Below, one piece after another: positions 33,369-43,333 of a stretch of DNA of 64,000 nt; the first letter of the stretch is position 1, and each line of letters begins with the position of its first letter. The notes beneath the pieces were generated by a model. It did no database searches and was not told where the DNA came from. It was given only the letters and a program-made list of their open reading frames with translations. This DNA comes from Maribacter cobaltidurans (GTDB lineage: Bacteria > Bacteroidota > Bacteroidia > Flavobacteriales > Flavobacteriaceae). The stretch is from the NCBI RefSeq assembly GCF_002269385.1, contig NZ_CP022957.1, positions 1,235,001 to 1,299,000 of the forward strand, given 5' to 3'. The position numbers were made by a program, and so were the translations under genes.

Positions 33369-34454
33369 TTAGTTGGGCTGCCGATTCAACGTTTCCTTCT
33401 GAATCCCGAATGTATCGACCAATGTATCGTACTCTTTTTTCGAAATCGTAATCATACAACCGTGCCTGACTTTTTCGGGTAATGAATATTTGTCCCAATC
33501 GTTATAAAAGGTATATCCCGATGCCTGGTACCAAGGGCCGTTCGGATTATCGGCGATGGAAAGTCCGTAAGAAACTCCAGGATATTGTTCGTAATACAGA
33601 TACCAAATTTTATCGTCGGGAGAGGGAATCAGCATCGGGGCCTCCCTAAAATTGGGACTAATAGGGTCGGAAGGCAAGGAATACGACCCGAGCAACGAGC
33701 CCGATCTTGCAATCCGAATGGTCTTTCCGGTCGGCCAATATAAGGTTGGATAAGTTTCGTCCTTGATGAACGCATAGTAGGTATCCCCCACTTTTCTGAT
33801 GATTACATCGATGGTTCCAAAATCCCAATCAAATAAACGTTTTGGAACGTCTGAAAAGGTCTTTAAATCTTTTGAAAGTACGTATAAGGTACGTTGGCTT
33901 GCCCAGTAGCGTTCAGGGTCTTCCTTGGTTCCTTCTTTATGTGGGGTGTGCCAGGTCATTACGAACTGTGAAGAAGCCACATCATAAAATAATTTAGGTG
34001 CACCGATTCGCTGCAAGGCCTGGGAATAATTGGGTGTACTTTTAAGATTAGGCGTATAAACAGAATGCTTTATCCAGTTGATTAAATCTTCCGAAACCCA
34101 AATATTAATGTCGGGGGACGAGTCGCTGGTATTGCCTACGATATAATACTTTCCATCTGGGCCCTTGCAAATGTCGGGGTGGCCCTGATATTCATCGAAC
34201 ACCCTTTTTCCATCATTTAGTTTTTGCCAATGCAGACCGTCCCTGCTGGCCGAATAATACAATCTGCCATAATCTTCATGGGTCATATGCGCAAAAAGGT
34301 AGGCCTCGTTTTTGGCGGTTTCACCTTGGACCGTTTGCCCCGGCGGGTCGGGCTGTTGGCCAAATGAACTTGAAACGGCCAACAAAACCAGTAGAAGTGG
34401 AAACTTGACCACCAATCTGCCTTTGATACCATATGTTTTTGCCTTGGTTTTCAT
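33369..34454 (-). CDS. GH43-like five-bladed propeller glycoside hydrolase
   Basis: A 361-aa exported protein (signal ends near VSSSFGQ). Propeller-enzyme features are GHPDICKGPDGKYYIVG, FGTIDVIIRKVGDTYYAF and NFREAPMLIPSPDD, giving candidate base, modulator and acid in the GH43/clan-F order. It is distant from the other three, so a related propeller family (for example the GH117 type) cannot be excluded. Its ATG overlaps the stop of the FG-GAP/ASPIC gene (ATGA). Confidence 0.72.
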   Translation of the reverse strand: MKTKAKTYGIKGRLVVKFPLLLVLLAVSSSFGQQPDPPGQTVQGETAKNEAYLFAHMTHEDYGRLYYSASRDGLHWQKLNDGKRVFDEYQGHPDICKGPDGKYYIVGNTSDSSPDINIWVSEDLINWIKHSVYTPNLKSTPNYSQALQRIGAPKLFYDVASSQFVMTWHTPHKEGTKEDPERYWASQRTLYVLSKDLKTFSDVPKRLFDWDFGTIDVIIRKVGDTYYAFIKDETYPTLYWPTGKTIRIARSGSLLGSYSLPSDPISPNFREAPMLIPSPDDKIWYLYYEQYPGVSYGLSIADNPNGPWYQASGYTFYNDWDKYSLPEKVRHGCMITISKKEYDTLVDTFGIQKETLNRQPN

Positions 34455-37400
34455 ACCTCTGTTGGATCGATAGTTCTTGTTCGTTTTCCCGAAAAGTCAA
34501 AAACATGAATTTCCTTCGTATACTTGGGAACAAGGAAACCCCTGGAAGATTGTGTCAAATAACCTCCTCCGTAGCCGATTTCCCTTCTTTCCGTTTTTCC
34601 GTTGGAAAGTATAATCTGCAAAGAGGCCTCATTTGGACTAAGGGAAACATATTTCCCGTTTTCTTGAACAGAATGTCGTAGCAATTGGGTTTCCGCATTA
34701 TTATTGGTCAGTACGATCAAATCTTCCTTCCCTGTACGGATCACACCCAAAGCCTTTTGGTCATGTTGAAGATAGAGTCCTGATTTTTGTTGAGGGACAT
34801 AAGAAAAACCGCCTTTTCCATTTCCCCGTAATAATGTTCCCATAGAAGCATTATAAGGGCCGGTATAGGTTTCGAAAGCATCGGAATTACCTATTAACAG
34901 TACATCTAAAAAACCATCTGAGTTAAAATCGCCTGCCAGTGATCCGAAAATTGGGGCGATTTGTGCCTCTATCGGTAATGGCCTAAAAACAAATTTCGAA
35001 TTACCACTGTTTTCAATATAACAACTTCGCATTTCAACTGCCGAGAGCACCTTAGCTTCCTTTAATTCCACATCATCAAAAATATCATGAATGCTTGCGC
35101 GTGAATAGGCATCATAGCTTCCGAAACGTTTGTTGATGATACTTGTCATTTGCTCATGCATTACATCCCGTACCGCTACGGGAACATCCCTGCTCTCTTT
35201 GCTATAGGTAATGATTGGGTCGATAGATCCATTACCGTCAAAATCGGACCCGTACACCCTTATCGGCGCGTCAATCGATGCCTTGTATTGGCTATTGAGG
35301 CCCAAGTTTCCAGCGATATAATCAATGTCGCCATCTTGGTCAAAATCACCGGCGGTAATGCTGTTCCACCAGCCGTTGGAATCGGGAAGGGTGGCTTCCT
35401 CATCTTTTACTAGTTTGCCATTTTGGTTTTTATAGAACGTAATCGGCATAAATTCCCCAACCACAACTAAATCGTACCAACCGTCTTGGTTATAGTCCGT
35501 CCAAAGCGCGGCACTTACCATACCTGTTTTTTGCAACCCATTACCCAAATCTTTGGTAACATCCTTAAATACCCCGTCGTCATTTCTCAAAAGATAGCTA
35601 TCGGGAATGGAGGGGTATTCACCAGCGGAAACCCGGCTTCCCCTAAAAAGATCAAGGTCGCCGTCACGGTCAAAGTCTGCTGCGACCACCACACTGCCAC
35701 TAAACAGGGTATTGGGAATCAAATTTTCAGAACGCACCATTCTGCCGTTACCGTCGTTCAGGTATAACCTATCATTGTATATATAATCTTTGTCCTTAAG
35801 GTTTACACTTCCACCGCTCACAACATACAGATCTTTATCGCCGTCGTTATCCGCGTCAAAGAGTAGTGCGCCCATATCCTCCATATTGTTCTCACCTTGC
35901 GGCAAAGCTTCAAAATGGCCAGGTTTTTTTTGAAGATAAATGCTGCGCAACCTTTTGGAATCCGCACCGATAAAAATATCGTCGAGACCGTTTCCGTCCA
36001 TATCGCCTATAGCAAGTCCCGGGGACAACTGGTTGTATTGCTGGTGTAGTGAAAAAGTACGTTTAAATTCATCGAAGGGATATTCCTCATGTTTGAATGT
36101 TAGCCCCAAACTATCGGCATTTAGTAATTGGAAAACCGTTTGTTCATCCGTTTCAATAACCGGATGTGCACCCTCTTGAGGGGCATAAGTAATAACATGC
36201 AAAGCGTCTGGGGTTAAATTTTCGATGCGCTGTACTTTGTCATCCGTCCAGGTTACTTCAACGGCAAACGTGGTGTTGTTGCCCAATCCGAAGGAAAGTA
36301 CCGGATCTACCGAGGACATATAGCCCCTGACAGGAAGATTTTCCTGGTATTTTATTTCCCCAGAAGGGAGTTGAATCTTAACCTTGGCTCCGACCGTTTT
36401 ATTTTCATCGGTATCGGCCTTTAATTTTAGACGGACAAAATGTGCGTTGTCATTTGCATCGATATGATTTGTGGAATCTGATGAAATCAGTTCGTTTCTG
36501 TACAGACTCGCCTCGGAATCAATGTTGTTGATTACCAGATCTAGATCCCCGTCATTATCAAGATCGGCGTATGCAGCTCCGTTAGAATAGGTTTTTTCCT
36601 GAAGGCCCCAAGCATTGGAGACATTGGAAAAAGTCAAATCTCCATTATTTCGGTATATGTAGTTCTGCATTTTCATTTCTGGAAGCTCATAAAGCTTTTT
36701 GATGCGATGCCCTCGTGCCTCTTCCTCTGACATTCCATGGAAAGATTCTGCTTGGTTCAGGTAAACGGCATAATCCAAATTGGTAATGTCTCGACGATAG
36801 CCGTTGGTTACCATCAAATCCTTCAACCCGTCATTATCAAAATCCGCCAATAAAGGGGCCCAACTCCAATCGGTCGCATGAACACCTGCCAACTGGCCGA
36901 TTTCACTAAATTGAAGGCTTCCGTGATTGTTTTTTCCCTGATTAAGCTGTAAAACATTGCGCACATATTCATCTTGATAGCCGAGATTTTCCGCAATCCT
37001 GAAAAAATCCCTACTGGTCTTCATAACCATCATTTTTCTTCGCTGCTCCAATTCGGGCAGCATATCCACCACACAGATATCAGGGAGACCATCGTTGTTG
37101 AAATCCTGAATATCCACGCCCATACTATTATAGGAGGTGTGTTTCAAGAATTCAGCTGACTTATCGATGAAAGTGCCGTCGTGGTTATTAATCCAAATAA
37201 CATCATTGGAAACAAAATCATTGGCACAATACACATCGAGCCAGCCGTCTTGATTCAAATCGGTTATACAAAGCCCAAGTCCGTGCCCTTCTTTAACGAT
37301 ACCCGCACTTAAGGTCACGTTTTTAAAAATAGGATGGCCATTCTCAATGCCGATATTTTGATACAGACGATCATTGGAAGGACTTTGTCCATCATTTTTC

Positions 37401-38071
37401 TTTCTATGTAGTTGATTTCGACCTGTTTTTTCCATGGCATTGGAAAGGATGTAGCAATCCAGATCACCATCTTTATCGTAATCGAAAAAAGCCGATTGGA
37501 TGGAAAACCCATCATCGGCTAGCCCATATTCCTCGCTTGATTCCTTAAAGCTGGGTATGTCTTTTTCATTATTTCCCTGATTGATGTATAGAAGGTTTGA
37601 TTTATCGGATTTTGAGCCAGTGGCATTGGCCACGGAAAGGTACACATCCAAAAGGCCGTCTTGGTTGACATCGGTTACGGAAACGCCTGTACACCATTTG
37701 TTGGTGGATACCTTCGCCTCCTCCGTAACGTCAACAAATTTCAAGTTACCTCGGTTCAAATACAGTTTGGAAGAGACTAAATTACCAGCAAAAAAGACAT
37801 CCTGTAAACCATCGCCATTAAAATCGCCTATGCCCACACCACCACCATTAAAAAGAACGTCATATTCAAGGGCATTTAAAGTATCGCTTTCAAATGGTTG
37901 AATTTGGTTGTTGAATTTTATACCTGAGTATTCATTTGAAACCAGTTTGAACAAGGTAGGTTGTTCAGTCCCTTCCGAACATGCAAATAAGATAATGAGG
38001 GCAATACACCCCAATAAGACTTTTTTTAGGGATAGGGAATCAAACCATTTTATGTTCAAACAGGAGCACAT
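34451..38071 (-). CDS. FG-GAP/VCBS repeat lipoprotein with ASPIC/UnbV domain
   Basis: A 1206-aa surface-type lipoprotein (ALIILFACSEG; the start may be slightly downstream of the ATG used). It consists of two halves of FG-GAP repeats with calcium-type loops such as DFNGDGLQD, DYDKDGDLD, DLDNDGDLD and DQDGDIDY. An ASPIC/UnbV segment (VGAKVKIQLPSGEIKY) lies near the middle, and a related segment (LSNGKTERREIGYGGGYLT) lies at the end. It occupies the slot downstream of susD where a glycan-binding SusE/F-like protein is usual, so surface glycan binding is a fair inference. Confidence 0.8.
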   Translation of the reverse strand: MCSCLNIKWFDSLSLKKVLLGCIALIILFACSEGTEQPTLFKLVSNEYSGIKFNNQIQPFESDTLNALEYDVLFNGGGVGIGDFNGDGLQDVFFAGNLVSSKLYLNRGNLKFVDVTEEAKVSTNKWCTGVSVTDVNQDGLLDVYLSVANATGSKSDKSNLLYINQGNNEKDIPSFKESSEEYGLADDGFSIQSAFFDYDKDGDLDCYILSNAMEKTGRNQLHRKKNDGQSPSNDRLYQNIGIENGHPIFKNVTLSAGIVKEGHGLGLCITDLNQDGWLDVYCANDFVSNDVIWINNHDGTFIDKSAEFLKHTSYNSMGVDIQDFNNDGLPDICVVDMLPELEQRRKMMVMKTSRDFFRIAENLGYQDEYVRNVLQLNQGKNNHGSLQFSEIGQLAGVHATDWSWAPLLADFDNDGLKDLMVTNGYRRDITNLDYAVYLNQAESFHGMSEEEARGHRIKKLYELPEMKMQNYIYRNNGDLTFSNVSNAWGLQEKTYSNGAAYADLDNDGDLDLVINNIDSEASLYRNELISSDSTNHIDANDNAHFVRLKLKADTDENKTVGAKVKIQLPSGEIKYQENLPVRGYMSSVDPVLSFGLGNNTTFAVEVTWTDDKVQRIENLTPDALHVITYAPQEGAHPVIETDEQTVFQLLNADSLGLTFKHEEYPFDEFKRTFSLHQQYNQLSPGLAIGDMDGNGLDDIFIGADSKRLRSIYLQKKPGHFEALPQGENNMEDMGALLFDADNDGDKDLYVVSGGSVNLKDKDYIYNDRLYLNDGNGRMVRSENLIPNTLFSGSVVVAADFDRDGDLDLFRGSRVSAGEYPSIPDSYLLRNDDGVFKDVTKDLGNGLQKTGMVSAALWTDYNQDGWYDLVVVGEFMPITFYKNQNGKLVKDEEATLPDSNGWWNSITAGDFDQDGDIDYIAGNLGLNSQYKASIDAPIRVYGSDFDGNGSIDPIITYSKESRDVPVAVRDVMHEQMTSIINKRFGSYDAYSRASIHDIFDDVELKEAKVLSAVEMRSCYIENSGNSKFVFRPLPIEAQIAPIFGSLAGDFNSDGFLDVLLIGNSDAFETYTGPYNASMGTLLRGNGKGGFSYVPQQKSGLYLQHDQKALGVIRTGKEDLIVLTNNNAETQLLRHSVQENGKYVSLSPNEASLQIILSNGKTERREIGYGGGYLTQSSRGFLVPKYTKEIHVFDFSGKRTRTIDPTEV

Positions 38072-38197
38072 TTATTGGTATGTCACAATCAATGAGGAAT
38101 ATTTTTATTCTACAAATCAAATTGAGAAATAAGTGCCATTGCTTGGAAAATGACAATGACACTCATTTTACTCGAACTTAAAACTAACTACTATTAT

Positions 38198-39730
38198 TTA
38201 CCAGCCAGGGTTTTGTTCCAATCCACCACCATAGGCGTCAATTTCCCGTAGCGGTATCGGTAGATACTCGGATTTTCCTTTTACGAAATTTTGAAATTCG
38301 GTATCAAAATCGGATTCTGCCGCAGATAGCTCCGGATTGGGGCCAGCAAGTTCAGGCCCTGCAATTCCGTAGCGTACCAAGTCAACAAAACGTACACTTT
38401 CACCTGCCAGTTCTACCACCCTGTCATGACGGAGCTGCAATCTGAATTCTTGTTGTGTCAACGTTAACGGCAGATCGTTCATATTGGAACGCTGGCGTAC
38501 CAAGTTGGCAAAGGGTATCGCCTCCTGGGTTCTTCCTAATTCGTTAAGGGCCTCGGCGTGCATTAGATATACATCGGCCAAACGAATCACCCTTGTGTTG
38601 ATTCCGGAGAAGTAACTTTCGTAATCTTGCCAGTAATTGGTGTACTTTCTCCAAAAACGATCGTTGGGACCTGCTCCCCTTTCTTCGTAGGTTAAACCGT
38701 ACAGCAGTTCCCCAGGGTGATCATAGGTCATGGTATATTGTAAACGCGGATCTTCGTTGCCATCTTTATCGGTCTCGCTCAAGAATTGGTTTAAAAGCCA
38801 CTTTGTTGGTTGCCCATCGGTCCATCCCAAGGGACGTACCCCAAAGAATTGGGCCCTTTCACTGGTTTCATCCCCCGAGGCATTGTTATAGGTAGGGAAA
38901 CCACCGGTCTTTCCGTTGTTGTTGGTAAACTGAATTTCAAAAAGTGATTCTTTATTGTTCTCGAACTCTTCGGTAAAATTGTCCTTGAAATCGGGCATCA
39001 AATCGTAGGTGCCCGGTACCATAGCGATGATTTTTTCAAATTCCGCAGCAGCTTCCGCCCATTTTTTCTGTTGTAAATAAGATCTTCCCAAATAACCTAT
39101 GGCTCCCCCTCTCGTGGCACGGCCAACATCGGCACCCGTATAGCCATCAGGAAGCCCGGCTGCAGCAGCTATAAAATCCTGCTCAACTATTGCCCAAACT
39201 TCTTCAATGGTGCCTTGCGGGTATCGTGTATTGGCATCTTCGATACCAGTAACCAAAGGTACCCGGCCCCATAGTGTGGCCAATTTGTAGTAACAATGCC
39301 CTCTTAAAAAATATGCCTCGGCCACGATTCTGTTCCGAAGGGTTTCGTCCATTTCAATATTGGGGACGTTTTCCAAAACCTGATTGGCCTTATAAATAGT
39401 TCTGTATAGTTCTCGCCAAACTTCCAATAACCAAGGAAAGTCATAATTTATATTGACATGTCGGCCAACATTCGCAAGATCTGTCCAAGGACTTTGGCTG
39501 TAACCCTCGTCCGACCTCATGTCGTAGTCGAAAATTTCCCAAAGACTGAGTTCACGGTTTTGTATACCTGCATATACTGCATTGATTCCTAAAATGGCAT
39601 CCTCTTGAGTATTCCAAAAGGTGTCAGGTGTCGGAGCATTCGGATTCACTTGATCCAAAAGGTCGTTTTCGCAGGATAATGTCGTTCCCAAAAACACTAT
39701 CAATATTGTTATGATCCTTATCTTTTTCAT
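38198..39730 (-). CDS. susD: SusD/RagB-family outer-membrane glycan-binding lipoprotein
   Basis: A 510-aa lipoprotein (FLGTTLSCEND) with the SusD start (LLDQVNPNAPTPDTFWNTQEDAILG), TPR-like helices (AEAYFLRGHCYYKLATLWG, GRSYLQQKKWAEAA) and the usual end (YLPIPLREIDAYGGGLEQNPGW). It binds oligosaccharide at the cell surface and closes the SusC channel like a lid. It lies 31 bases after susC and is co-transcribed with it. Confidence 0.95.
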   Translation of the reverse strand: MKKIRIITILIVFLGTTLSCENDLLDQVNPNAPTPDTFWNTQEDAILGINAVYAGIQNRELSLWEIFDYDMRSDEGYSQSPWTDLANVGRHVNINYDFPWLLEVWRELYRTIYKANQVLENVPNIEMDETLRNRIVAEAYFLRGHCYYKLATLWGRVPLVTGIEDANTRYPQGTIEEVWAIVEQDFIAAAAGLPDGYTGADVGRATRGGAIGYLGRSYLQQKKWAEAAAEFEKIIAMVPGTYDLMPDFKDNFTEEFENNKESLFEIQFTNNNGKTGGFPTYNNASGDETSERAQFFGVRPLGWTDGQPTKWLLNQFLSETDKDGNEDPRLQYTMTYDHPGELLYGLTYEERGAGPNDRFWRKYTNYWQDYESYFSGINTRVIRLADVYLMHAEALNELGRTQEAIPFANLVRQRSNMNDLPLTLTQQEFRLQLRHDRVVELAGESVRFVDLVRYGIAGPELAGPNPELSAAESDFDTEFQNFVKGKSEYLPIPLREIDAYGGGLEQNPGW

Positions 39731-39761
39731 TTTTATGGAGTTTTAATATTTAATATCGATT

Positions 39762-42700
39762 TTAAAATCCTATTTGTATTCCCATAATACCAGACCTCAA
39801 GGAAGGGAAGTTTCCATTATCAAATCCCCTGTTAAGGAAGTCGCCGTTGCCGTTGGCCCCGACCACTTCGGGGTCGTACCCAGTATAATCGGTAATAGTG
39901 AAAAGGTTTTGTCCCGTAAGGTATAACCTAAGCTTACTAAGGCCTATCTTGCCAATAACATCCTCAGGAAGGGCATAGCCGATCTGTAAATTTTTCAATC
40001 TAAAATAATCGCCTTTTTCCACATAACGGTCAGAATTCTGGGTGGGATTCAAGGTAGGATCCAAATGTCTTGGCCTGGGTATCAGATTGGAAGTGCCCGG
40101 CCCTGTCCAAAACACATCATCGACCAAGTAGTTGGCATTATCATCATAGCGTTGTGACCACCATTTCTGTTCGTTAAAGATACTGTTACCAACAACACCG
40201 GCGAAAAACGCGGTAGCATCGAATCCTTTATAGGCTACATTCAAGTTCAGACCATACTCGAAATCTGGAAGTGCTTTGCCAACAACGACACGGTCATCAA
40301 AGTTGATAAATCCATTTCCATCATGGTCAATATATTTTACATCCCCTGGCTGGGCATCGGGCTGTACGCCCCAAGCATCGATTTCGGCCTGATCTTGAAA
40401 GATACCGGCCGTCTCCAATACATAGAACGAAGCTACGGGCTCCCCTATAGCGGTCCGCAAAATCTGCCCCTGACCGAAAATCGGCAAGTTGCCTGCCTCG
40501 GCTACCAAGGCCTTTACTTCGTTCTTCAGAAAAGTACCGTTGGCCTGTATACCATAACTAAAATCATTTACGGAGTTCTGATAGCCTAGGCTAAGTTCCA
40601 ATCCTCTGTTCTGCACCTGGCCTACATTCGCCAGCGGATCGCCTCCAGTATTACCGGAGGAAAGTGGAATAGGAACGGCCAATAAAAGATCTTTGACATC
40701 GGCCACATAGTAATCAGCGGTCAGGCTCAATCTGTTATCAAAAAATCCCATGTCCAGACCAACATTTGTGGTCGTTTTACTTTCCCATCGAAGATTGGGG
40801 TTGACCAGTTGTAGGTTTGTAGCACCCGGGACTACCTGATTGTTCAAAACATAGTTCTGGTTATACCTGAGTACGCTTTGGGTAGCATAATTATTTATCG
40901 CTTGGTTACCCACAATACCCCAACTACCTCGAAGTTTTAGGTTGCTGAATATATTGTTGTTTTCCATAAAACCTTCTTCGGAAATCCGCCACGATGCCGA
41001 TACAGATGGAAAGTTGGCATATTGGTTATCCTTGCCAAATTTTGAAGAACCGTCTCGCCTAAAGTTTACCAATAAGGTGTACTTATCGTCATAGGAATAA
41101 TTTAAACTGCCTAAAAATGATCTTAAGCCGGCTACTTCTTCCCTTCCCGCCGTTTGCGGTGCGGCCGTGCCATTGTCCTGAACCCAAAACTCCCCGTTCA
41201 AGTTTTCAACACGCGCATAGTTAAATGCAAAATTATCTTTTTGGGTAGTGTAACCGGCCAAAGCAGAAATAGTGTGTTTTCCGAAGGTTTGGTTATAGTT
41301 TAGGGTGTTCTCGGCAAGGATATTAAAAAATTCGGTATGTCTATCTTCCAAAAAGGAAGCCCCTGGGGTATTTTGTCTTAATGCGCCTGCCCTTTGAAAG
41401 TATTTTTCCCTGATTTGGGCATAATCAAGCCCCAAGTTTAATTTATACTTCAGAAAAGGAAAGATTTCGAATTCACCATATACGCTCCCCAATACTTTAC
41501 TCGTTACCGCAGTATTGCTGTAATGCTCCTGCAAACCAATAGGGTTAGTCGCAAATGTGCTATTGTTATCGTCACCGTATCCATAACCACTTTCGTTATC
41601 CGGATCATAAACCGGAATAGTCGGCAGCATCCAAACGACATCAATGAACGGATTGCCATTGACCCTTGTTTGATTGCTCCTGCTCATGGCGATATTTTCC
41701 CCAAAAGTAAACCGCCCTCTCTTCGTTTCCGAATTTACACGAATTTGGTACCGTTCGAACTCGGGACCTACTATCGCCCCTTCTTGATCAAAGTAGTTTA
41801 AGGAAATGAAATAATTGGAATTTTCCGCACCACCCGAAAAATTTAGGTTGTGCTCAGAAATAGTACCGGTTTTGAATAATTCTTCCTGCCAATCGGTATC
41901 TACCCCGGTTCTTAGACCCTGGGGCTCATCACCATTATTTTGATAAGCAAGATTATTGATTTCGATAAACTGGGCCGCATTGGTCAATGGTAGTTTTTTC
42001 GCAATAGTCTGAAAGCCGTAATAAAAATCGTAATCAATTTTCAAAGGCCCTGATCGACCTTTTTTCGTTGTTACCACGATAACACCGTTCATGCCCCTAG
42101 AACCATAGAGGGCCGTAGCCGCAGCATCCTTCAGAACTTGAATGGATTCAATATCGTTGGGGTTGAAATCAGCACCCAAGGAATTGATCAACATTCCGTC
42201 TACCACATACAAGGGCGAATCTTGCCCTGAAAATGAATTCAATCCCCTGATTTTAACGGAAGAAGATGCCCCCGGATTACCGGTCGATGTAATGGTAACG
42301 CCAGCCGCCCTACCCTGTAACATTTGACCGACGTTGCTAGCAGGAGCCTTAAGCATTTCCTCGGTGTCTACCACAGCTACCGAACCAACAATATCGCTTC
42401 TCTTTACGGTCTGATAGCCAATTACTACCACCTCATCGAGTTTGTTGGTGTCTTCGGACAGGGTAACATTTATTGTTGAACGATTATCTACATTGACTTC
42501 TTGAGTGAGATAACCTATATAGCTAAATATCAATACAGCATCCGAGGGAACGTTGGCTAGTTCAAAATTGCCATCGAAATCTGAAGTCGTCCCAGTTTGT
42601 GCTCCGGAGATTACGATACTCGCTCCAGGCAGCGGTACGCCCTCGGCATCGGTAACCGTTCCACTGATGTTCAGTCCGTCCTGCGCATATCCGACATGCA

Positions 42701-42767
42701 TGGCTATACACCATAGGAGCAAAGGCATCAACACCTTTTTAATTAGTTTCGTCAATTGTTTTTTCAT
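39762..42767 (-). CDS. susC: SusC/RagA-family TonB-linked outer-membrane transporter
   Basis: A 1001-aa TonB-dependent transporter. A signal peptide is followed by a carboxypeptidase-regulatory domain (GTVTDAEGVPLPGASIVISG), a TonB-box-like region (LDEVVVIGYQTVKRSD), a plug (VVDGMLINSLGADFNPNDIE, ALYGSRGMNGVIVVTTKKG) and a 22-strand barrel ending in GIMGIQIGF. It imports oligosaccharides with SusD. It heads the long leftward operon that runs to galM and probably beyond. Its leader shares sequence motifs with the GH2 and galK leaders. Confidence 0.96.
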   Translation of the reverse strand: MKKQLTKLIKKVLMPLLLWCIAMHVGYAQDGLNISGTVTDAEGVPLPGASIVISGAQTGTTSDFDGNFELANVPSDAVLIFSYIGYLTQEVNVDNRSTINVTLSEDTNKLDEVVVIGYQTVKRSDIVGSVAVVDTEEMLKAPASNVGQMLQGRAAGVTITSTGNPGASSSVKIRGLNSFSGQDSPLYVVDGMLINSLGADFNPNDIESIQVLKDAAATALYGSRGMNGVIVVTTKKGRSGPLKIDYDFYYGFQTIAKKLPLTNAAQFIEINNLAYQNNGDEPQGLRTGVDTDWQEELFKTGTISEHNLNFSGGAENSNYFISLNYFDQEGAIVGPEFERYQIRVNSETKRGRFTFGENIAMSRSNQTRVNGNPFIDVVWMLPTIPVYDPDNESGYGYGDDNNSTFATNPIGLQEHYSNTAVTSKVLGSVYGEFEIFPFLKYKLNLGLDYAQIREKYFQRAGALRQNTPGASFLEDRHTEFFNILAENTLNYNQTFGKHTISALAGYTTQKDNFAFNYARVENLNGEFWVQDNGTAAPQTAGREEVAGLRSFLGSLNYSYDDKYTLLVNFRRDGSSKFGKDNQYANFPSVSASWRISEEGFMENNNIFSNLKLRGSWGIVGNQAINNYATQSVLRYNQNYVLNNQVVPGATNLQLVNPNLRWESKTTTNVGLDMGFFDNRLSLTADYYVADVKDLLLAVPIPLSSGNTGGDPLANVGQVQNRGLELSLGYQNSVNDFSYGIQANGTFLKNEVKALVAEAGNLPIFGQGQILRTAIGEPVASFYVLETAGIFQDQAEIDAWGVQPDAQPGDVKYIDHDGNGFINFDDRVVVGKALPDFEYGLNLNVAYKGFDATAFFAGVVGNSIFNEQKWWSQRYDDNANYLVDDVFWTGPGTSNLIPRPRHLDPTLNPTQNSDRYVEKGDYFRLKNLQIGYALPEDVIGKIGLSKLRLYLTGQNLFTITDYTGYDPEVVGANGNGDFLNRGFDNGNFPSLRSGIMGIQIGF

Positions 42768-43095
42768 TGTGTTTCATTTTAAAATTGATATAGGTTTGTT
42801 TAGCATTAGTATCTATTAGATAGAAAGTTTAATATTGCTTTATCGATTTCAAGTGATTGAATGCTAAATCCTTGGCAAATTCTCACTTATCAAAAGAAAT
42901 GATAAAGTATTTTTAATACCTTCCTTTTTGTCTCAATCTATCGTACAAATCGTTCAAGATTTGAGAAACCACTATGAAATGGTCGGTTTTGAATCAAATT
43001 GTTAGGTTATGAAACGCATTGTTGTGTTTTATGAAGGATTCAAGGCTTGAAGAGAGGGATAAGATCACTAGATTTATCCTAAGTCAAAGGGTTAT
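42768..43095. promoter_or_regulatory. Leader of the susC operon with two shared motif blocks
   Basis: No gene is seen. Block A (42928-42966) begins TTGTCTCAAT and matches the block at 45232 upstream of GH2 at 24 of the first 33 bases. Block B (42991-43020) is the GAATCAAATTGTT block also found at 23884, with a second, weaker unit GAAACGCATT 20 bases later. These are the best candidates for binding of the hybrid two-component regulator. Confidence 0.55.
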
Positions 43096-43302
43096 CTATC
43101 TAATGGTCAAGGACTCCTTAATCCAAGAAATAAGATCGGCGCAATCTTCCGGGCTGAGTGCTTGTTCATATTCCGGCATCAGGGAAGTTTGCGAACTGAC
43201 TAGGCTTTTGATGTTCTTATGCAAAAAGGTCAGCTCGTTTCCGCCTGCTCGCCTAATAACCGTACTGTTTGCCGATTCATTGACCACAATACTGCTCCAA
43301 TG
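43096..43302 (-). pseudogene. Remnant of a PVC-type haem-binding domain (C-terminal tail)
   Basis: About 68 codons on the minus strand read IVVNESANSTVIRRAGGNE, then a short helix, LMPEYEQALSPEDCADLISW and IKES. This is the typical tail of PVC-type haem-binding dehydrogenases, which usually ends in LMPEG...LSPQ..ADLIAFL. A stop codon (43303-43305) cuts the frame immediately upstream, and no cytochrome or propeller sequence precedes it. It is a leftover of a larger gene between susC and GH2. Confidence 0.65.
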
Positions 43303-43333
43303 TTAAACCTCCATAGGTCTAGCTTGACCAACA

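Noticed and set aside
43019..43306. 95-codon rightward frame between susC and GH2
   Set aside because: It is the antisense of the haem-binding remnant and has no meaning of its own.
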